NCBI GenBank assembly: GCA_945863875.1
Contig: CAMBBS010000026.1
Location: forward strand, 1 to 59,504
Direction of reading: 5' to 3'
DNA length: 59,504 nt
From: Desulfopila aestuarii DSM 18488
GTDB taxonomy: Bacteria > Desulfobacterota > Desulfobulbia > Desulfobulbales > Desulfocapsaceae
Shown piece by piece: positions 9,083-19,500 of the stretch; position 1 is the stretch's first letter, and each line of letters starts with the position of its first letter. The translations under genes were made by a program, and so were the position numbers. The notes beneath the pieces are model-generated. The model was not told the origin of the DNA. It saw only the letters and a list, made by a program, of their open reading frames with translations, and did not search any database.

Positions 9083-9619
9083 ATGAAAGATGACAAGAAA
9101 TTTCCGGAGATCAACCCGCACGCGCCAATCGTCTCCTCGGAACATCTGACCTCACCCGATTCCTGGCCTCTCAGTGAGTTCGAGTACGGCATGATTATCG
9201 CCCATAATGCGTTTTCACGATGGATGATTCGCTGTATGCATGCTGCAGGCTACGCCGACTTCAGCCCCCTGGATGTTCTGGTTCTGCACAATGTCAATCA
9301 CCGAAACCGCCAGAAACGACTGGTCGATATCTGTTTCGTTCTGCATATCGAAGACCAGCACACCGTTAATTATTCCCTGAAAAAACTGGTCAAAGCAGAA
9401 CTGGTCGAGCGGGAGAAACATGGCAAGGAGATTTTCTACTCTGCCACGGAGCAGGGCAAAGAGGCCTGTAAACGCTATAGGGAAATACGTGAGACGTGTT
9501 TAACCTCGGCCTATCGCAACCTGGATCAGGAGGGCCCGGAGATCAGCCAGGCCGCGGCCCTGCTCCGGCTGATGTCCGGGCTCTACGACCAGGCATCGCG
9601 GGCGGCATCATCTCTTTGA
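9083..9619 (+). CDS. Winged-helix MarR-like transcriptional regulator
   Basis: This 178-residue regulator has a MarR-type winged helix in its middle part: a recognition helix region around residues 85-105 (QHTVNYSLKKLVKAELVE) and a following wing. The N-terminal 30 residues are hydrophilic. It resembles the COG5631-type predicted regulators often found beside transporters. It lies 62 bases after cimA and is convergent with the TRAP operon, whose last gene ends only 20 bases away. The TRAP genes or the hydantoinase beyond them are the natural candidate targets, but this is inference. Confidence 0.8.
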   Translation: MKDDKKFPEINPHAPIVSSEHLTSPDSWPLSEFEYGMIIAHNAFSRWMIRCMHAAGYADFSPLDVLVLHNVNHRNRQKRLVDICFVLHIEDQHTVNYSLKKLVKAELVEREKHGKEIFYSATEQGKEACKRYREIRETCLTSAYRNLDQEGPEISQAAALLRLMSGLYDQASRAASSL

Positions 9620-9639
9620 AGGCGCGTAAGAATACGGTT

Positions 9640-10941
9640 TCAGCCGCCCATCATATTCGGCAATACCGTTACAATCGCAGGAAACACAACAATCAAGGCC
9701 AGGCCGACCAGCAGCAGGACAAAAAACGGTGCGGCGGCAACGGCCACTTTTAAAATATCCATGCCGGTCAAGCCCTGAATGACAAAGAGGTTGAACCCCA
9801 CCGGCGGGGTAATCTGGGCCATCTCAACGACGATGACCACGAAAATGCCGAACCAGAGAGGATCGATTCCCGCCTGCTCGACCATCGGCATAACCACCGA
9901 GGTCGTCAACACCACTACGGAAATTCCATCAAGAAAGCACCCCATGATGATGAAAAACAAGGTCAGTGCCCCAAGCAGTGCATAGGAAGACAGGTTCAGA
10001 TCGCTGATCCAGATAGCCAGCATCTTCGGAATACCGGTAAAGCCCATGGCCACCGTGAGATATGCCGCACCGGCCAGGATAAAAGCGATCATGCAGGATG
10101 TTTTTGTCGCTCCCACCAGGCTGTCGAAGAAGCTCTGTTTTGACAGCGACCCGGTATATTTTGACAGCACCAGCGCCAGCAGCACGCCGACCGCTGCCGC
10201 ATCGGTGGGCGAGGCTATGCCGGAATAGATTGAACCGATCACTCCGCCAATGAGCAGACAGACCGGAATCAAGCGACGGGAGCGGTTCAACTTCTCTTTT
10301 AACGGCAGGGAAGGTTCCCCAGGCGGAATGGCCTTCGGGTGCAGCAGTGACCACACCACCACATAGCCGACAAAGAGCGTCACCAGCATACAGCCAGGCA
10401 ACACGCCGGCGACAAAGAGCCGGGCAATCGACTGTTCCGTCGCCACACCATAGACGATGAGGATAATCGACGGCGGAATCAGCAAACCAAGAGTTGCTGA
10501 GCCGGCCAGGGTGCCGACCATCATTTTTTCCGGATAATTGCGCCTGTCCAGCTCGGGAATGGACATCTTGCCGATTGTCGCGGCGGTGGCGGCAGAGGAT
10601 CCTGATACGGCGGCAAAAATAGCGCAGCCGAGAATATTCACATGGAGTAATCGTCCGGGCAGATGGGTCAGCCAAGGGGACAGCCCGGTAAACATATCTT
10701 CCGAAAGACGGGAACGAAAGAGAATCTCCCCCATCCAGATAAACAGCGGCAAAGCGGCAAGCGCCCAGCCGCTGCTCGCACCCCAGATGGTGGTGGCCAT
10801 CACCTCCCCCAGGGGCGCGTCGGTAAAGAGTGCCATCCCAGCCATACCCACCGCCAGAAGCGAAAAAGCCACCCAGATACCGCTGCCCAGGAGAAAAAAC
10901 AGCAGAAGAAGCAAAGCCAGGGTCAAGGTTATTTCAGGCAT
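9640..10941 (-). CDS. TRAP transporter large permease (DctM-type)
   Basis: This 433-residue subunit is the main transmembrane subunit of a TRAP importer. It consists of about a dozen hydrophobic helices with family motifs, including SGSSAATAATIGKMSIPE near residue 105 and LLIPPSIILIVYG near residue 145. The frame stays open 195 bases further upstream through the small permease gene, but the Met at 10941 overlaps the previous stop by 8 bases and begins the typical N-terminus MPEITLTLALL, so it is chosen. It is the last gene of a P-Q-M order operon on the minus strand. The substrate is probably related to the divergent oxoprolinase-like enzyme. Confidence 0.94.
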   Translation of the reverse strand: MPEITLTLALLLLLFFLLGSGIWVAFSLLAVGMAGMALFTDAPLGEVMATTIWGASSGWALAALPLFIWMGEILFRSRLSEDMFTGLSPWLTHLPGRLLHVNILGCAIFAAVSGSSAATAATIGKMSIPELDRRNYPEKMMVGTLAGSATLGLLIPPSIILIVYGVATEQSIARLFVAGVLPGCMLVTLFVGYVVVWSLLHPKAIPPGEPSLPLKEKLNRSRRLIPVCLLIGGVIGSIYSGIASPTDAAAVGVLLALVLSKYTGSLSKQSFFDSLVGATKTSCMIAFILAGAAYLTVAMGFTGIPKMLAIWISDLNLSSYALLGALTLFFIIMGCFLDGISVVVLTTSVVMPMVEQAGIDPLWFGIFVVIVVEMAQITPPVGFNLFVIQGLTGMDILKVAVAAAPFFVLLLVGLALIVVFPAIVTVLPNMMGG

Positions 10942-11539
10942 ATTTTCCTTTTTCCCGAACAGCAGCGGAAGATATCGGCTCTGCCTGGCTCTCTGCCGCC
11001 AGGAGTTTTTCTCCTTTTCCGGCATAGCTGGGAGTATTTCCTCGGCATACCGCCACCAGTTCATCGAGAAGCGCCACGGCAAGAACAAAGAGTCCGAGAA
11101 GCATGGCCGCCTGGGGTATCCAGATGGGTACGGCAATCATCCCTGATGAAAGATCGTTATAGCTAAAGGAATCATAGGTCAGTTTGGCCGTATACCAGGT
11201 GAAATAAAGCGACGTCGCCAGGCCGAAAGCGATACACCAGATTTCCGCCATTCTCTGCATTTTCTCCGGCAGTTGGCCGACAACCAGGACAACCCGGATA
11301 TGTGCACCTTCGCGCAAGGTATGGGCCAGGGACAAAAAGGAGGCGGCGGCGAGGAGAAAGCCGGTAAAATCGGCATAGGAGGGAATGGTCAACCCAATAG
11401 CACTGCCGGTCAGCACGGTGCTGAGCCGATCGATCAGATTAAGCAGAACCTGGCAAACCACCAGCAGGCAAATAAGCGCGACAGAGCCTGCCCCGAGCCA
11501 AAAGCATGACTTATAAAGAACGTCCAACCATTTGCGCAT
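10934..11539 (-). CDS. TRAP transporter small permease (DctQ-type)
   Basis: This 201-residue small membrane subunit has four predicted transmembrane helices, as usual for DctQ, and couples the binding protein to the large permease. The start at 11539 follows a strong AAGGGGGAA ribosome site. Its end overlaps the large permease start by 8 bases, indicating translational coupling. The conserved HTLREGAHIRV segment after the second helix is typical of the family. Confidence 0.92.
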   Translation of the reverse strand: MRKWLDVLYKSCFWLGAGSVALICLLVVCQVLLNLIDRLSTVLTGSAIGLTIPSYADFTGFLLAAASFLSLAHTLREGAHIRVVLVVGQLPEKMQRMAEIWCIAFGLATSLYFTWYTAKLTYDSFSYNDLSSGMIAVPIWIPQAAMLLGLFVLAVALLDELVAVCRGNTPSYAGKGEKLLAAESQAEPISSAAVREKGKYA

Positions 11540-11621
11540 TATTCCCCCTTTACGGCGGCCGTTACCGGCAAAAGCGATAACGGCCAAAGTTCTACCACCA
11601 AGCCGGAATCAAGCCTCGACC

Positions 11622-12605
11622 TTATTTTACCCCATAGGCCTTCAGGAGTTCGGCTCCTTCCAGGCCGGCATCCTTTTTCCAGCTTTCCAGCATAGAGGCA
11701 CCGATCTCTTTCAGCCCGGCCATGAGCTCGGCGCTCGGCGTGACCACGATGATGCCATTCTCCTTGAGGATGGCAGTCTGCTCAGAGGTCTCTTTTTTAC
11801 TCATTTCCCAGCCTCGATCTTCTGCAGCTTTCGCTGCGGTCAGAATGGCTTGCTGGGTTTTTTCATCGAGTTTTCGAAATGCTTTTTTGCTGACCACAAC
11901 GATATTTTTCGGCAGCCAAGCCTGAATATCGGTGTAGTGGGTAACGAAGTCCCAGGCCTTGGAATTGGCTCCGGTGGACGGGGAGGTGATCATGGCTTCA
12001 ACCTGGCTTGTAGCAAACGCCTGGGGAATATCCGGTACTTCAACCTGGGTCGGTGCGGCGCCGATCTTGTTGGCAAAGAGTTCCAGAGTGGCGTTATAGG
12101 CCCTGAATTTAATGCCCTTCAGGTCATCAACTGTATTAATGGCTTTTTTGGTATACAGTCCCTGCGGTGGCCAGGGTACGGAAAAAAGCGGCATCAGCCC
12201 CTCTTTGTCGAGCAGGGTGGTTATAATCGGCCTCTGGGCATCCCAGAGCTTTTTCGCCTCATCGTAGTTTGTCGCCAAAAAAGGTTGGGAATCGGCGCCA
12301 AAAACCGCCTGTTCATTGGAAAGCAGGGAGACAAAGAATTCGCCGATCGGTACCTGCCCGCCGCGAACGGCATTTTTGATTTCAGGATGTTTAAATAAAG
12401 AGCCGGCGGAATGGATCTTGATCGTCACTTCCCCACCCGTCGCTTTGGCTACATCTTCGGCAAAGATGGCGATATTTTGGGTATGAAAGGTCTTGTCCGG
12501 ATAGGGAGTCGGCATATCCCAGCTGGCAGCCATCGCCCCTACTGTCATCCCCAGACCAACAGCCATTCCAGTCAACGCGGCTAAAGCATTCTTGCGTATA
12601 TTCAT
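11622..12605 (-). CDS. TRAP transporter periplasmic substrate-binding protein (DctP-type)
   Basis: This 327-residue protein is the extracytoplasmic solute receptor of the TRAP system. It has a clear Sec signal peptide (MNIRKNALAALTGMAVG and a following Ala-rich cleavage region near residue 26). The mature chain has DctP features such as the conserved Arg in IKFRAYN, which contacts the substrate carboxylate in this family. The ATG at 12605 follows CAGGAGG and is preferred over a longer reading. It is the first gene of the TRAP operon and is divergent from the fused hydantoinase, across a 263-base shared control region. Confidence 0.94.
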   Translation of the reverse strand: MNIRKNALAALTGMAVGLGMTVGAMAASWDMPTPYPDKTFHTQNIAIFAEDVAKATGGEVTIKIHSAGSLFKHPEIKNAVRGGQVPIGEFFVSLLSNEQAVFGADSQPFLATNYDEAKKLWDAQRPIITTLLDKEGLMPLFSVPWPPQGLYTKKAINTVDDLKGIKFRAYNATLELFANKIGAAPTQVEVPDIPQAFATSQVEAMITSPSTGANSKAWDFVTHYTDIQAWLPKNIVVVSKKAFRKLDEKTQQAILTAAKAAEDRGWEMSKKETSEQTAILKENGIIVVTPSAELMAGLKEIGASMLESWKKDAGLEGAELLKAYGVK

Positions 12606-12769
12606 GTTCCAGACCTCCTGATAATACTCTTTAATTTTTAAATACCTCGACTTCGCCCCCAACAGATACACCTAAGAATTGAGTGTACAGCATCCAAAGA
12701 AAAGGACCACTAGCAATAATGATATTGACTTTCCATACCATCCCGGCGATTATCACCGAATAATGACAC

Positions 12770-12781
12770 TTTGTCGACAAA
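12770..12781. promoter_or_regulatory. 12-bp palindrome in the TRAP/hydantoinase divergent control region
   Basis: TTTGTCGACAAA is a perfect palindrome in the intergenic region between the TRAP operon and the hydantoinase gene. A second half-site-like TTTGTCCGA occurs about 30 bases further right. Repeated TTTGTC elements between divergent catabolic genes suggest an operator. The nearby MarR-like regulator is one candidate binder; no evidence links them beyond proximity. Confidence 0.45.
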
Positions 12782-12868
12782 AATTCACTGGATGTCACAT
12801 TTTTGTCCGATTTTATAAAATTATCTGTGTTTTATCAGAGCGTTGAGTTACCAAACAGGGAGCGGACA

Positions 12869-15800
12869 ATGAAACAATGGCAGATATGGATTGATCGTGG
12901 CGGCACCTTTACCGATATAGTTGCCAAAAGACCGGACGGCAGCCTCGTCACCCATAAACTTCTCTCAGAAAACCCGGAAAAATATCAGGATGCCGCCGTG
13001 CACGGCATTCGCCAGCTGCTGAATATACCGTCATCCGCACCAATCCCCGCAAAGATGATCGGTGCAGTCAAGATGGGCACCACCGTCGCCACCAATGCCC
13101 TTCTCGAGCGTAAAGGAGATCGCACCCTGCTGGTGACCACCAGAGGCTTCGGCGACGCCCTGCGCATCGGTTACCAAACCCGTCCGCAACTCTTCGCCCG
13201 GCACATCGTCCTGCCGGAGATGCTCTATGAGAAAGTGCTCGAAATACCTGAACGGGTGTCGGCACACGGAGAAATCCTTATCCCTCTTGATGAAAAATCG
13301 GCAAGAGTCGGCCTGGAGAATGCCTACCTGCAGGGCATCCTGGCGGTGGCCATCGTTTTCATGCACGGCTATCGATACCCAAAGCATGAAGAAAGAGTTG
13401 CCGAAATGGCCAAAGAAACCGGCTTTACCCAGATCTCAGTCAGTCATCGGGTCAGCCCGCTGATGAAGCTGGTCTCCCGTGGTGACACCACCGTTGTCGA
13501 TGCCTATCTCTCGCCCATTCTCAGGCGCTATGTCGACCAGATAGCCGACCAGCTGGGTACCGCGGACGATTCCGGGCCAAAACTGATGTTCATGCAATCA
13601 AACGGCGGTCTGACCAATGCCCGGCTGTTTCAGGGCAAGGATGCTATCCTTTCCGGACCGGCCGGCGGCGTGGTCGGCATGGTCAAGACCGCAGCCATGG
13701 GCGGTTTCAGTAAACTGATCGGTTTTGATATGGGGGGCACGTCCACCGATGTCGCCCACTACAACGGCGAATATGAAAGAAGTTTTGAAACGATGGTCGC
13801 CGGAGTCCGCATGCGCGCACCGATGATGCATATCCATACCGTTGCCGCCGGCGGCGGTTCCATTGTCAATTTCGACGGCGCCAGATATCGCGTCGGTCCT
13901 GAATCCGCCGGAGCCAATCCCGGTCCGGCCTGTTATCGCCGCGGCGGGCCCCTGGCTGTGACTGACTGCAACGTCATCCTTGGCAAAATTCAACCGGAAT
14001 ACTTTCCCCGGGTCTTTGGTCCAAAGAGCAATCAGCCACTGGATATCGAAACGGTGCGCCGGGGTTTTCGCACCCTGGCCGAAACAATTGCTCGAGCCAC
14101 CGATTCTCCCGTCCAGCCCCCGGAGAAAATTGCCGAAGGTTTTTTACACATCGCCGTAGCAAACATGGCCAATGCCATCAAAAAAATATCCGTGCAGCGG
14201 GGCTATGATGTGACCGAATATACCCTGAACTGCTTCGGCGGCGCCGGCGGGCAGCACGCCTGCCTCGTCGCCGACGCCCTGGGCATGAAAAGGGTTTTCC
14301 TGCATCCTTTCGCCGGGGTTTTATCCGCCTACGGCATGGGGCTGGCCGACATCCGGGCGCTGCGCGAAGTGCACCTGGAATTCCCGCTCAATGGTGCGGC
14401 ACCGCAGCGTATCGACCGGGCCTGTCGGCCGCTGATTGGTGAGGTGGAAGCAGAGGTTCTCGCCCAGGACATCGGCAGAGATCACCTCGAAATATTCTGC
14501 AAGGCCCATCTTCGTTATGAAGGAACGGACAGCGCCCTCCTCGTCGACGTCGACAGTCCGGCCAGGATGACCAAAGATTTTGAGAAGGCGCACAAACAGC
14601 GCTTCGGGTTTATCGCCAGAGAAAGGGGCCTTGTCGTCGAAGCACTTTCCGTCGAGGCCGTGGGCACCACCGAAACAATAGCCGATAAAAGCCGGCCGTT
14701 AATGACCGAAGGTGCCCCCCCCGTCCACCACGATATGGTACAGATGCACAGCAATGGACAATTCCAGGCCTGCCCGCTGTACCTCCGCGACGCCCTGCTC
14801 CCCGGACAGAGGATTACCGGTCCGGCAATCATCGCCGAACAAACCGGGACGGTGGTCGTCGAAGAGGACTGGTCGGCCGAGACGAACCACCAGGGCCACC
14901 TCATTCTCCGCCGATTCAGAGAGAGGCCGGGACGACAGGCAATCGGCACCTCGGCAGATCCGGTCATGCTCGAGGTCTTTAATAATCTCTTTATGTCCAT
15001 TGCCGAGCAGATGGGTGCAACTCTCGCCAACACCGCCTATTCCGTCAATATTAAAGAGCGCCTCGATTTTTCCTGTGCCCTGTTTGACCCTGAGGGACAG
15101 TTGGTCGCCAATGCCCCGCACGTGCCGGTCCATCTCGGGTCGATGGGCGAATCGATCAAGACAATCATCAGGGAAAACCGCACGACCATGCGGCCGGGCA
15201 ACGTCTATATGCTCAATGCCCCCTATAACGGCGGCACCCACCTGCCGGACGTCACAGTCATCACCCCGGTTTTTGATGAAGTTAGCCTTGAGGTGCAGTT
15301 CTATGTTGCCTCGCGGGGACACCACGCCGATATCGGCGGCCGGACACCCGGATCGTCGCCGCCGGACAGCCGCCATATCGTAGAAGAAGGGGTGCTCATC
15401 GACAACTTTCTCCTGGTAAAAAGGGGGGTCCTCCAGGAACAGGAAACCAGAGAACTGCTCGCCTCCGGCCCCTATCCCTGTCGAAATATCAACCAGAACA
15501 TGGCCGACCTGACCGCCCAGATTGCCGCCAATGAAACGGGGGTCAGAGAACTGCGCAAAATGGTCGACAGCTATGGTCTCCAGGTTGTCCATGCCTATAT
15601 GCAGCACGTGCAGGATAACGCCGAAGAGTCGGTGCGCCGCGTGCTGGGAGTTCTGCAGGATTGCAGCTTTGACTATCCGATGGACGGGGGCCAGCAGATC
15701 CGGGTACGCATCTCGGTGAACCAGGAGAAGCGGCAGGCGACCATCGATTTCACCGGCACCTCGCCGCAGAGTCCCGGCAACTACAATGCCCCGACCGCCG

Positions 15801-16498
15801 TATGCAAGGCAGCGGTGCTCTATGTTTTCCGCACCCTCGTGGCCGACAATATTCCACTCAACGAAGGATGCATGAAACCCCTGACGCTGATCATTCCGCC
15901 AAAAACGATGATCAGCCCGGAATATCCGGCGGCGGTCATTTCCGGCAACACCGAGGTTTCCCAGGCCATCACCGATGCCCTGTTCGGCGCTCTCGGTTTG
16001 CTCGCATCCTCCCAGGGCACCATGAACAATTTCATCTACGGCAATGCCATCCACCAGAACTACGAAACCATCTGCGGCGGCACCGGTGCCGGCCCCGATC
16101 ATCCCGGCACCAGCGCCGTACACAGCCATATGACCAATACCAGAATGACCGATCCCGAGGTGGTCGAGTGGCGCTTTCCGGTCCAGGTCGAGTCTTTTGC
16201 CATCCGCCACGGCAGCGGCGGCACAGGATATTTTCCCGGCGGCGACGGCGTCGTCCGCCAAATACGCTTTCTCGAACCGATGACGGCGACGGTTCTCTCC
16301 TCACACCGGGAGACCGAACCCTATGGCCTGGAAGGCGGCGGACCTGGGAAAAAAGGCGAGAACTGTGTGCTGCACCCAGACGGGACAACCACTCTCTTAG
16401 CCGGCAACGATGAAGTTTTTTTGTCGCCCAATGACATTTTCATCATCAAGACTCCGGGCGGCGGCGGTTATGGAAAGGCAACAAATCCCAAATCATAA
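12869..16498 (+). CDS. Fused hydantoinase A/B (5-oxoprolinase-like ATP-hydrolysing amidohydrolase)
   Basis: This very large enzyme of 1209 residues joins the two hydantoinase halves, as in 5-oxoprolinase, which opens cyclic amides with ATP. The N-terminal HyuA part starts with the nucleotide-binding motif [10 protein letters not shown] and contains [12 protein letters not shown] near residue 290, both marks of the actin-like ATPase fold. The HyuB part starts near residue 690 ([14 protein letters not shown]) and contains [15 protein letters not shown] and [14 protein letters not shown]. The ATG at 12869 has a CAGGGAGCGG ribosome site. The divergent TRAP system probably imports the substrate. 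5-Oxoproline, a hydantoin or a related cyclic amide cannot be told apart here. Confidence 0.9.
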   Translation: MKQWQIWIDRGGTFTDIVAKRPDGSLVTHKLLSENPEKYQDAAVHGIRQLLNIPSSAPIPAKMIGAVKMGTTVATNALLERKGDRTLLVTTRGFGDALRIGYQTRPQLFARHIVLPEMLYEKVLEIPERVSAHGEILIPLDEKSARVGLENAYLQGILAVAIVFMHGYRYPKHEERVAEMAKETGFTQISVSHRVSPLMKLVSRGDTTVVDAYLSPILRRYVDQIADQLGTADDSGPKLMFMQSNGGLTNARLFQGKDAILSGPAGGVVGMVKTAAMGGFSKLIGFDMGGTSTDVAHYNGEYERSFETMVAGVRMRAPMMHIHTVAAGGGSIVNFDGARYRVGPESAGANPGPACYRRGGPLAVTDCNVILGKIQPEYFPRVFGPKSNQPLDIETVRRGFRTLAETIARATDSPVQPPEKIAEGFLHIAVANMANAIKKISVQRGYDVTEYTLNCFGGAGGQHACLVADALGMKRVFLHPFAGVLSAYGMGLADIRALREVHLEFPLNGAAPQRIDRACRPLIGEVEAEVLAQDIGRDHLEIFCKAHLRYEGTDSALLVDVDSPARMTKDFEKAHKQRFGFIARERGLVVEALSVEAVGTTETIADKSRPLMTEGAPPVHHDMVQMHSNGQFQACPLYLRDALLPGQRITGPAIIAEQTGTVVVEEDWSAETNHQGHLILRRFRERPGRQAIGTSADPVMLEVFNNLFMSIAEQMGATLANTAYSVNIKERLDFSCALFDPEGQLVANAPHVPVHLGSMGESIKTIIRENRTTMRPGNVYMLNAPYNGGTHLPDVTVITPVFDEVSLEVQFYVASRGHHADIGGRTPGSSPPDSRHIVEEGVLIDNFLLVKRGVLQEQETRELLASGPYPCRNINQNMADLTAQIAANETGVRELRKMVDSYGLQVVHAYMQHVQDNAEESVRRVLGVLQDCSFDYPMDGGQQIRVRISVNQEKRQATIDFTGTSPQSPGNYNAPTAVCKAAVLYVFRTLVADNIPLNEGCMKPLTLIIPPKTMISPEYPAAVISGNTEVSQAITDALFGALGLLASSQGTMNNFIYGNAIHQNYETICGGTGAGPDHPGTSAVHSHMTNTRMTDPEVVEWRFPVQVESFAIRHGSGGTGYFPGGDGVVRQIRFLEPMTATVLSSHRETEPYGLEGGGPGKKGENCVLHPDGTTTLLAGNDEVFLSPNDIFIIKTPGGGGYGKATNPKS

Positions 16499-16659
16499 TA
16501 TTTTTTATATTTCACATCAGCACTACTGATATGAAAATCATTACGGATTCGCTCCTTGAGCTGGATTCCTGCTGGACATTATGGTATCTTGCCTCTGTTT
16601 TGTGCGTAACAAGACGTTTTTGTGGTATAAATCCGATACTCTTTGCAAAGGAGAACCAA

Positions 16660-17637
16660 ATGAAAACCCCAGTACGTGTCGCAATCACCGGTGCCGCCGG
16701 CCAAATCAGCTATTCCCTTATCTTCCGTGTCGCATCGGGTGATATGCTCGGAAAAGACCAGCCGGTCATTCTGCAGCTCCTCGAAATCCCACCGGCGATG
16801 GGTGCATTGGCCGGTGTGGTCATGGAAATCAACGACTGCGCCTTTCCTCTGGTTGCCGGTATCGTCCCCACCGACGATCCGAATATTGCCTTCAAAGACG
16901 CTGATTACGCCCTTCTGGTCGGCTCAAGACCACGTGGTCCCGGCATGGAGCGTTCAGACCTGCTCAAAGCAAACGGTGCCATCTTCACCGTTCAGGGCAA
17001 GGCGCTTAACGATCATGCCAGCCGTAACGTCAAGGTCTTGGTTGTCGGTAACCCCGCCAACACCAACGCCCTTATCGCCATGAAAAATGCCCCGGATCTC
17101 AATCCCCGCAATTTCACCTCGATGATGCGCCTTGACCACAACCGTTCTCTGTCCCAGATCGCCACAAAAACCGGCAGCCATTCCACCAAGGTGGAAAAAA
17201 TGGTCGTCTGGGGCAACCATTCGGCCACGCAGTTTCCTGACATCAGCTTTGCAACGGTCGACGGTGTTCCCGTGAAAGATAAAGTGGACAACGACTGGTA
17301 TGTCAAGGAATTCATTCCGACGGTACAGCAGCGCGGCGCAGCCATCATCAAGGCTCGCGGCGCCTCCAGTGCCGCTTCCGCGGCTTCTTCCGCCGTCGAT
17401 CATATGCGTGACTGGGCCCTCGGCTCAAATGGCGGCTGGGTCAGCATGGGCGTCTTCAGTGCCGGCAACAGCTACGGCATCAACGGGGACATCATGTACG
17501 CGCTGCCCATCACCTGCGAAAACGGCGAATGGAAAGAGATCAAGGGTCTCGAAATCAGCGAGTTCTCCCGTAAAATGATGACTGCGACGGAAGCAGAGCT
17601 GCTCTCCGAGAAAGAGGCGATTACCGACCTGCTGTAA
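16660..17637 (+). CDS. mdh: Malate dehydrogenase (NAD-dependent)
   Basis: This 325-residue enzyme interconverts malate and oxaloacetate in the citric acid cycle. The dinucleotide fold starts with [17 protein letters not shown], typical of the cytosolic-type MDH. The substrate arginines lie in [14 protein letters not shown] near residue 95. The catalytic His is in [13 protein letters not shown] near residue 187. The start at 16660 follows AAAGGAG; in-frame codons 129 bases upstream would add an unrelated extension. It is a single gene ending in a strong terminator. Confidence 0.96.
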   Translation: MKTPVRVAITGAAGQISYSLIFRVASGDMLGKDQPVILQLLEIPPAMGALAGVVMEINDCAFPLVAGIVPTDDPNIAFKDADYALLVGSRPRGPGMERSDLLKANGAIFTVQGKALNDHASRNVKVLVVGNPANTNALIAMKNAPDLNPRNFTSMMRLDHNRSLSQIATKTGSHSTKVEKMVVWGNHSATQFPDISFATVDGVPVKDKVDNDWYVKEFIPTVQQRGAAIIKARGASSAASAASSAVDHMRDWALGSNGGWVSMGVFSAGNSYGINGDIMYALPITCENGEWKEIKGLEISEFSRKMMTATEAELLSEKEAITDLL

Positions 17638-17675
17638 CCCTGCCTGTACCACTGTCACAGTTCACCATATTCAAC

Positions 17676-17718
17676 AACAAAAGGCAGCTTCCCGTCGAAC
17701 GGGAAGCTGCCTTTTGTT
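17676..17718. terminator. Strong bidirectional terminator between mdh and AOR
   Basis: An inverted repeat of 19 bp (core AAAAGGCAGCTTCCCG) with the loop TCGAA ends in TTTTGTT on the plus strand and in the mirrored T-run on the minus strand. It lies 38 bases after the mdh stop and 36 bases from the end of the convergent AOR gene, so it can serve both. Confidence 0.93.
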
Positions 17719-17754
17719 CGTTTCCTGGAAAACACAGGCAGAGTCTTCTCTTCA

Positions 17755-19500
17755 TCAGCCGGCACCAATAATTGCTTCGATCCTTCGGCCATATTCTTTT
17801 TTCAGGTTGTCGAGATACGTCTTATCGATCTGACCTTTCCATGTCTTGACCTGATAAAAACGTTTCGGTATGGAAAAATTATCCGGATCAAAGCCGGTCT
17901 GGGCCCGCACCTGCCAGCGCAGGGTTCGAATATGCTCGGCGACTTTACCAATCGACCCGGACAAGGTATCGAACCCGACGGTTTGCAGACACTCCGCCAG
18001 CTGCTCTTCGGTATAGACGGATCGGGCAAAAAGACAGCCGACCATCGAGGTAAGAAACGCCCGGCCAGGCTCATCGGTGATGAGAAAATCAACCGCGCGC
18101 GTCACATCCCGGTCATTATTCTTTTGATCATAGCTGTAGGCTCCGGTATCCAGATGTGAATGCCGGAAGCCAAGTGTCTGCGCGGCAAAGAACAGTTCAC
18201 CGGTGGCGTATCCGGCCATTTCCTGGCCGAGTACACAGCCGAACTCGCCGCCGCCATACACTGCAGCCGCCTTCAGCGTCCCCTGTCCGAGAAGACGATA
18301 AAAGTCGTTGCTGCCCCGGCCAAGATGCCTCGCCGCCTGCTGGTAGGCTGCAGCATCGCCAAACACCAAGGGCACAAGGGTTTCTTTCTCGGAAATTAAA
18401 CCCTGTTCGGTGGCCTCCGTCGCCCAGCCAAGGGCCACCCCGCCGGACATCGCATCGAGACCGACCTTTTCCATGACCTCGAGGATGCGCAGCACATCGA
18501 AGCTATTGGTCACCCCCAGCATGGTTCCGGCAGCAAAGATCGGTTCGTAGTCATAAGCCACCTGGTGATAGTGGTAGCGATTGTCCGCGGCCATCTTTTC
18601 CCGGATAAAGCCAATATGAATACAGCCGACCGGACAGCCGGAACAGGCACCGTTGCGCAGAAGGGTCTCATCGGCAAAACTTTTGCCGGTAATTGTCGCA
18701 ATCCCGGGGTCACTGGTCTGCTGGAGATTTCTCCAGGGCAATGAGTCGATATCATTGAGCCCCTGCAGGTTTGCCGCCGTTCCGAGATTATGATATTTGC
18801 GCATCATGTCGGTGGAGGTGACTTTCTTATAGATCTCCTCGTACAAGCAGGAATACTCCTTTCCGCCAGGAAGAGTAAAATCACTGTCTCCGTGGATGAC
18901 GATGGCCTTTATATTTTTTGCGCCCATGGCTGCCCCGCCGCCCATCCGCCCGAAATGACGGTAGGTGTCGACATTGACACAGGCCATGGCGGAACCGAGC
19001 TCACCGGAGGGACCAATGCGCATGATGGAACGGTGACCGCTGCCACCCTTAAACATCCGCCGGATAAGTTTCCCGGAGCTTTCCGCGTCCATCCCCCGGA
19101 GAAAGGTCGCATCTTTTAGCTGCAGATGGTTCGCGCCAATACTCAGACAGCTGAGCTTTTTTGCCCTGCCGACCAGAACCAGGGCATCATAATCAGAGAA
19201 ACGCAGGGAGAGCGCGGCACGCCCACCGGCATGACTTTCGGTGTATTCGCCATGATAATTCGATTTGAACGAGCAGACCATCTTGCTCATCAACGGGAAT
19301 AAACCGGTCAAGGGACCAATGGCAAAGATCAGGGGCTGGGCCGGATCGTTCCAGGGAAGGTTCGGTTGACCGTATTTGACATAAAGCAGGGCCGCAAGGC
19401 CGCTCCCGCCGGCTACCTCATTCCGACCGTCAAGATGGACGACCTTTCCTTTGCCGACCGTGGTATCTATCAAGAGAATACGAAACTCTTCTCTTATCAT
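17755..19500 (-). CDS. Aldehyde:ferredoxin oxidoreductase family enzyme (tungsten/molybdopterin)
   Basis: This 581-residue enzyme belongs to the AOR family, which oxidises aldehydes to acids, or the reverse, with a bis-pterin tungsten cofactor and a [4Fe-4S] cluster. The cluster motif CSGCPVGC is near residue 285, and a later Cys in TSMVGCLF can be the fourth ligand. The N-terminal pterin-binding domain contains ESHAGGRAALSLRF. The conserved GFRHSHLDTGAYSYD is near residue 470. The start ATG overlaps the stop of the ferredoxin gene (ATGA), so the two are translationally coupled. It lies near metabolic genes but has no obvious partner dehydrogenase. Confidence 0.92.
   Translation of the reverse strand: MIREEFRILLIDTTVGKGKVVHLDGRNEVAGGSGLAALLYVKYGQPNLPWNDPAQPLIFAIGPLTGLFPLMSKMVCSFKSNYHGEYTESHAGGRAALSLRFSDYDALVLVGRAKKLSCLSIGANHLQLKDATFLRGMDAESSGKLIRRMFKGGSGHRSIMRIGPSGELGSAMACVNVDTYRHFGRMGGGAAMGAKNIKAIVIHGDSDFTLPGGKEYSCLYEEIYKKVTSTDMMRKYHNLGTAANLQGLNDIDSLPWRNLQQTSDPGIATITGKSFADETLLRNGACSGCPVGCIHIGFIREKMAADNRYHYHQVAYDYEPIFAAGTMLGVTNSFDVLRILEVMEKVGLDAMSGGVALGWATEATEQGLISEKETLVPLVFGDAAAYQQAARHLGRGSNDFYRLLGQGTLKAAAVYGGGEFGCVLGQEMAGYATGELFFAAQTLGFRHSHLDTGAYSYDQKNNDRDVTRAVDFLITDEPGRAFLTSMVGCLFARSVYTEEQLAECLQTVGFDTLSGSIGKVAEHIRTLRWQVRAQTGFDPDNFSIPKRFYQVKTWKGQIDKTYLDNLKKEYGRRIEAIIGAG

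Noticed and set aside
14699-16261. A 520-codon antisense frame opposite the hydantoinase.
   Set aside because: It mirrors a well-supported gene and encodes a His/Gly/Asp-rich sequence without any family match.
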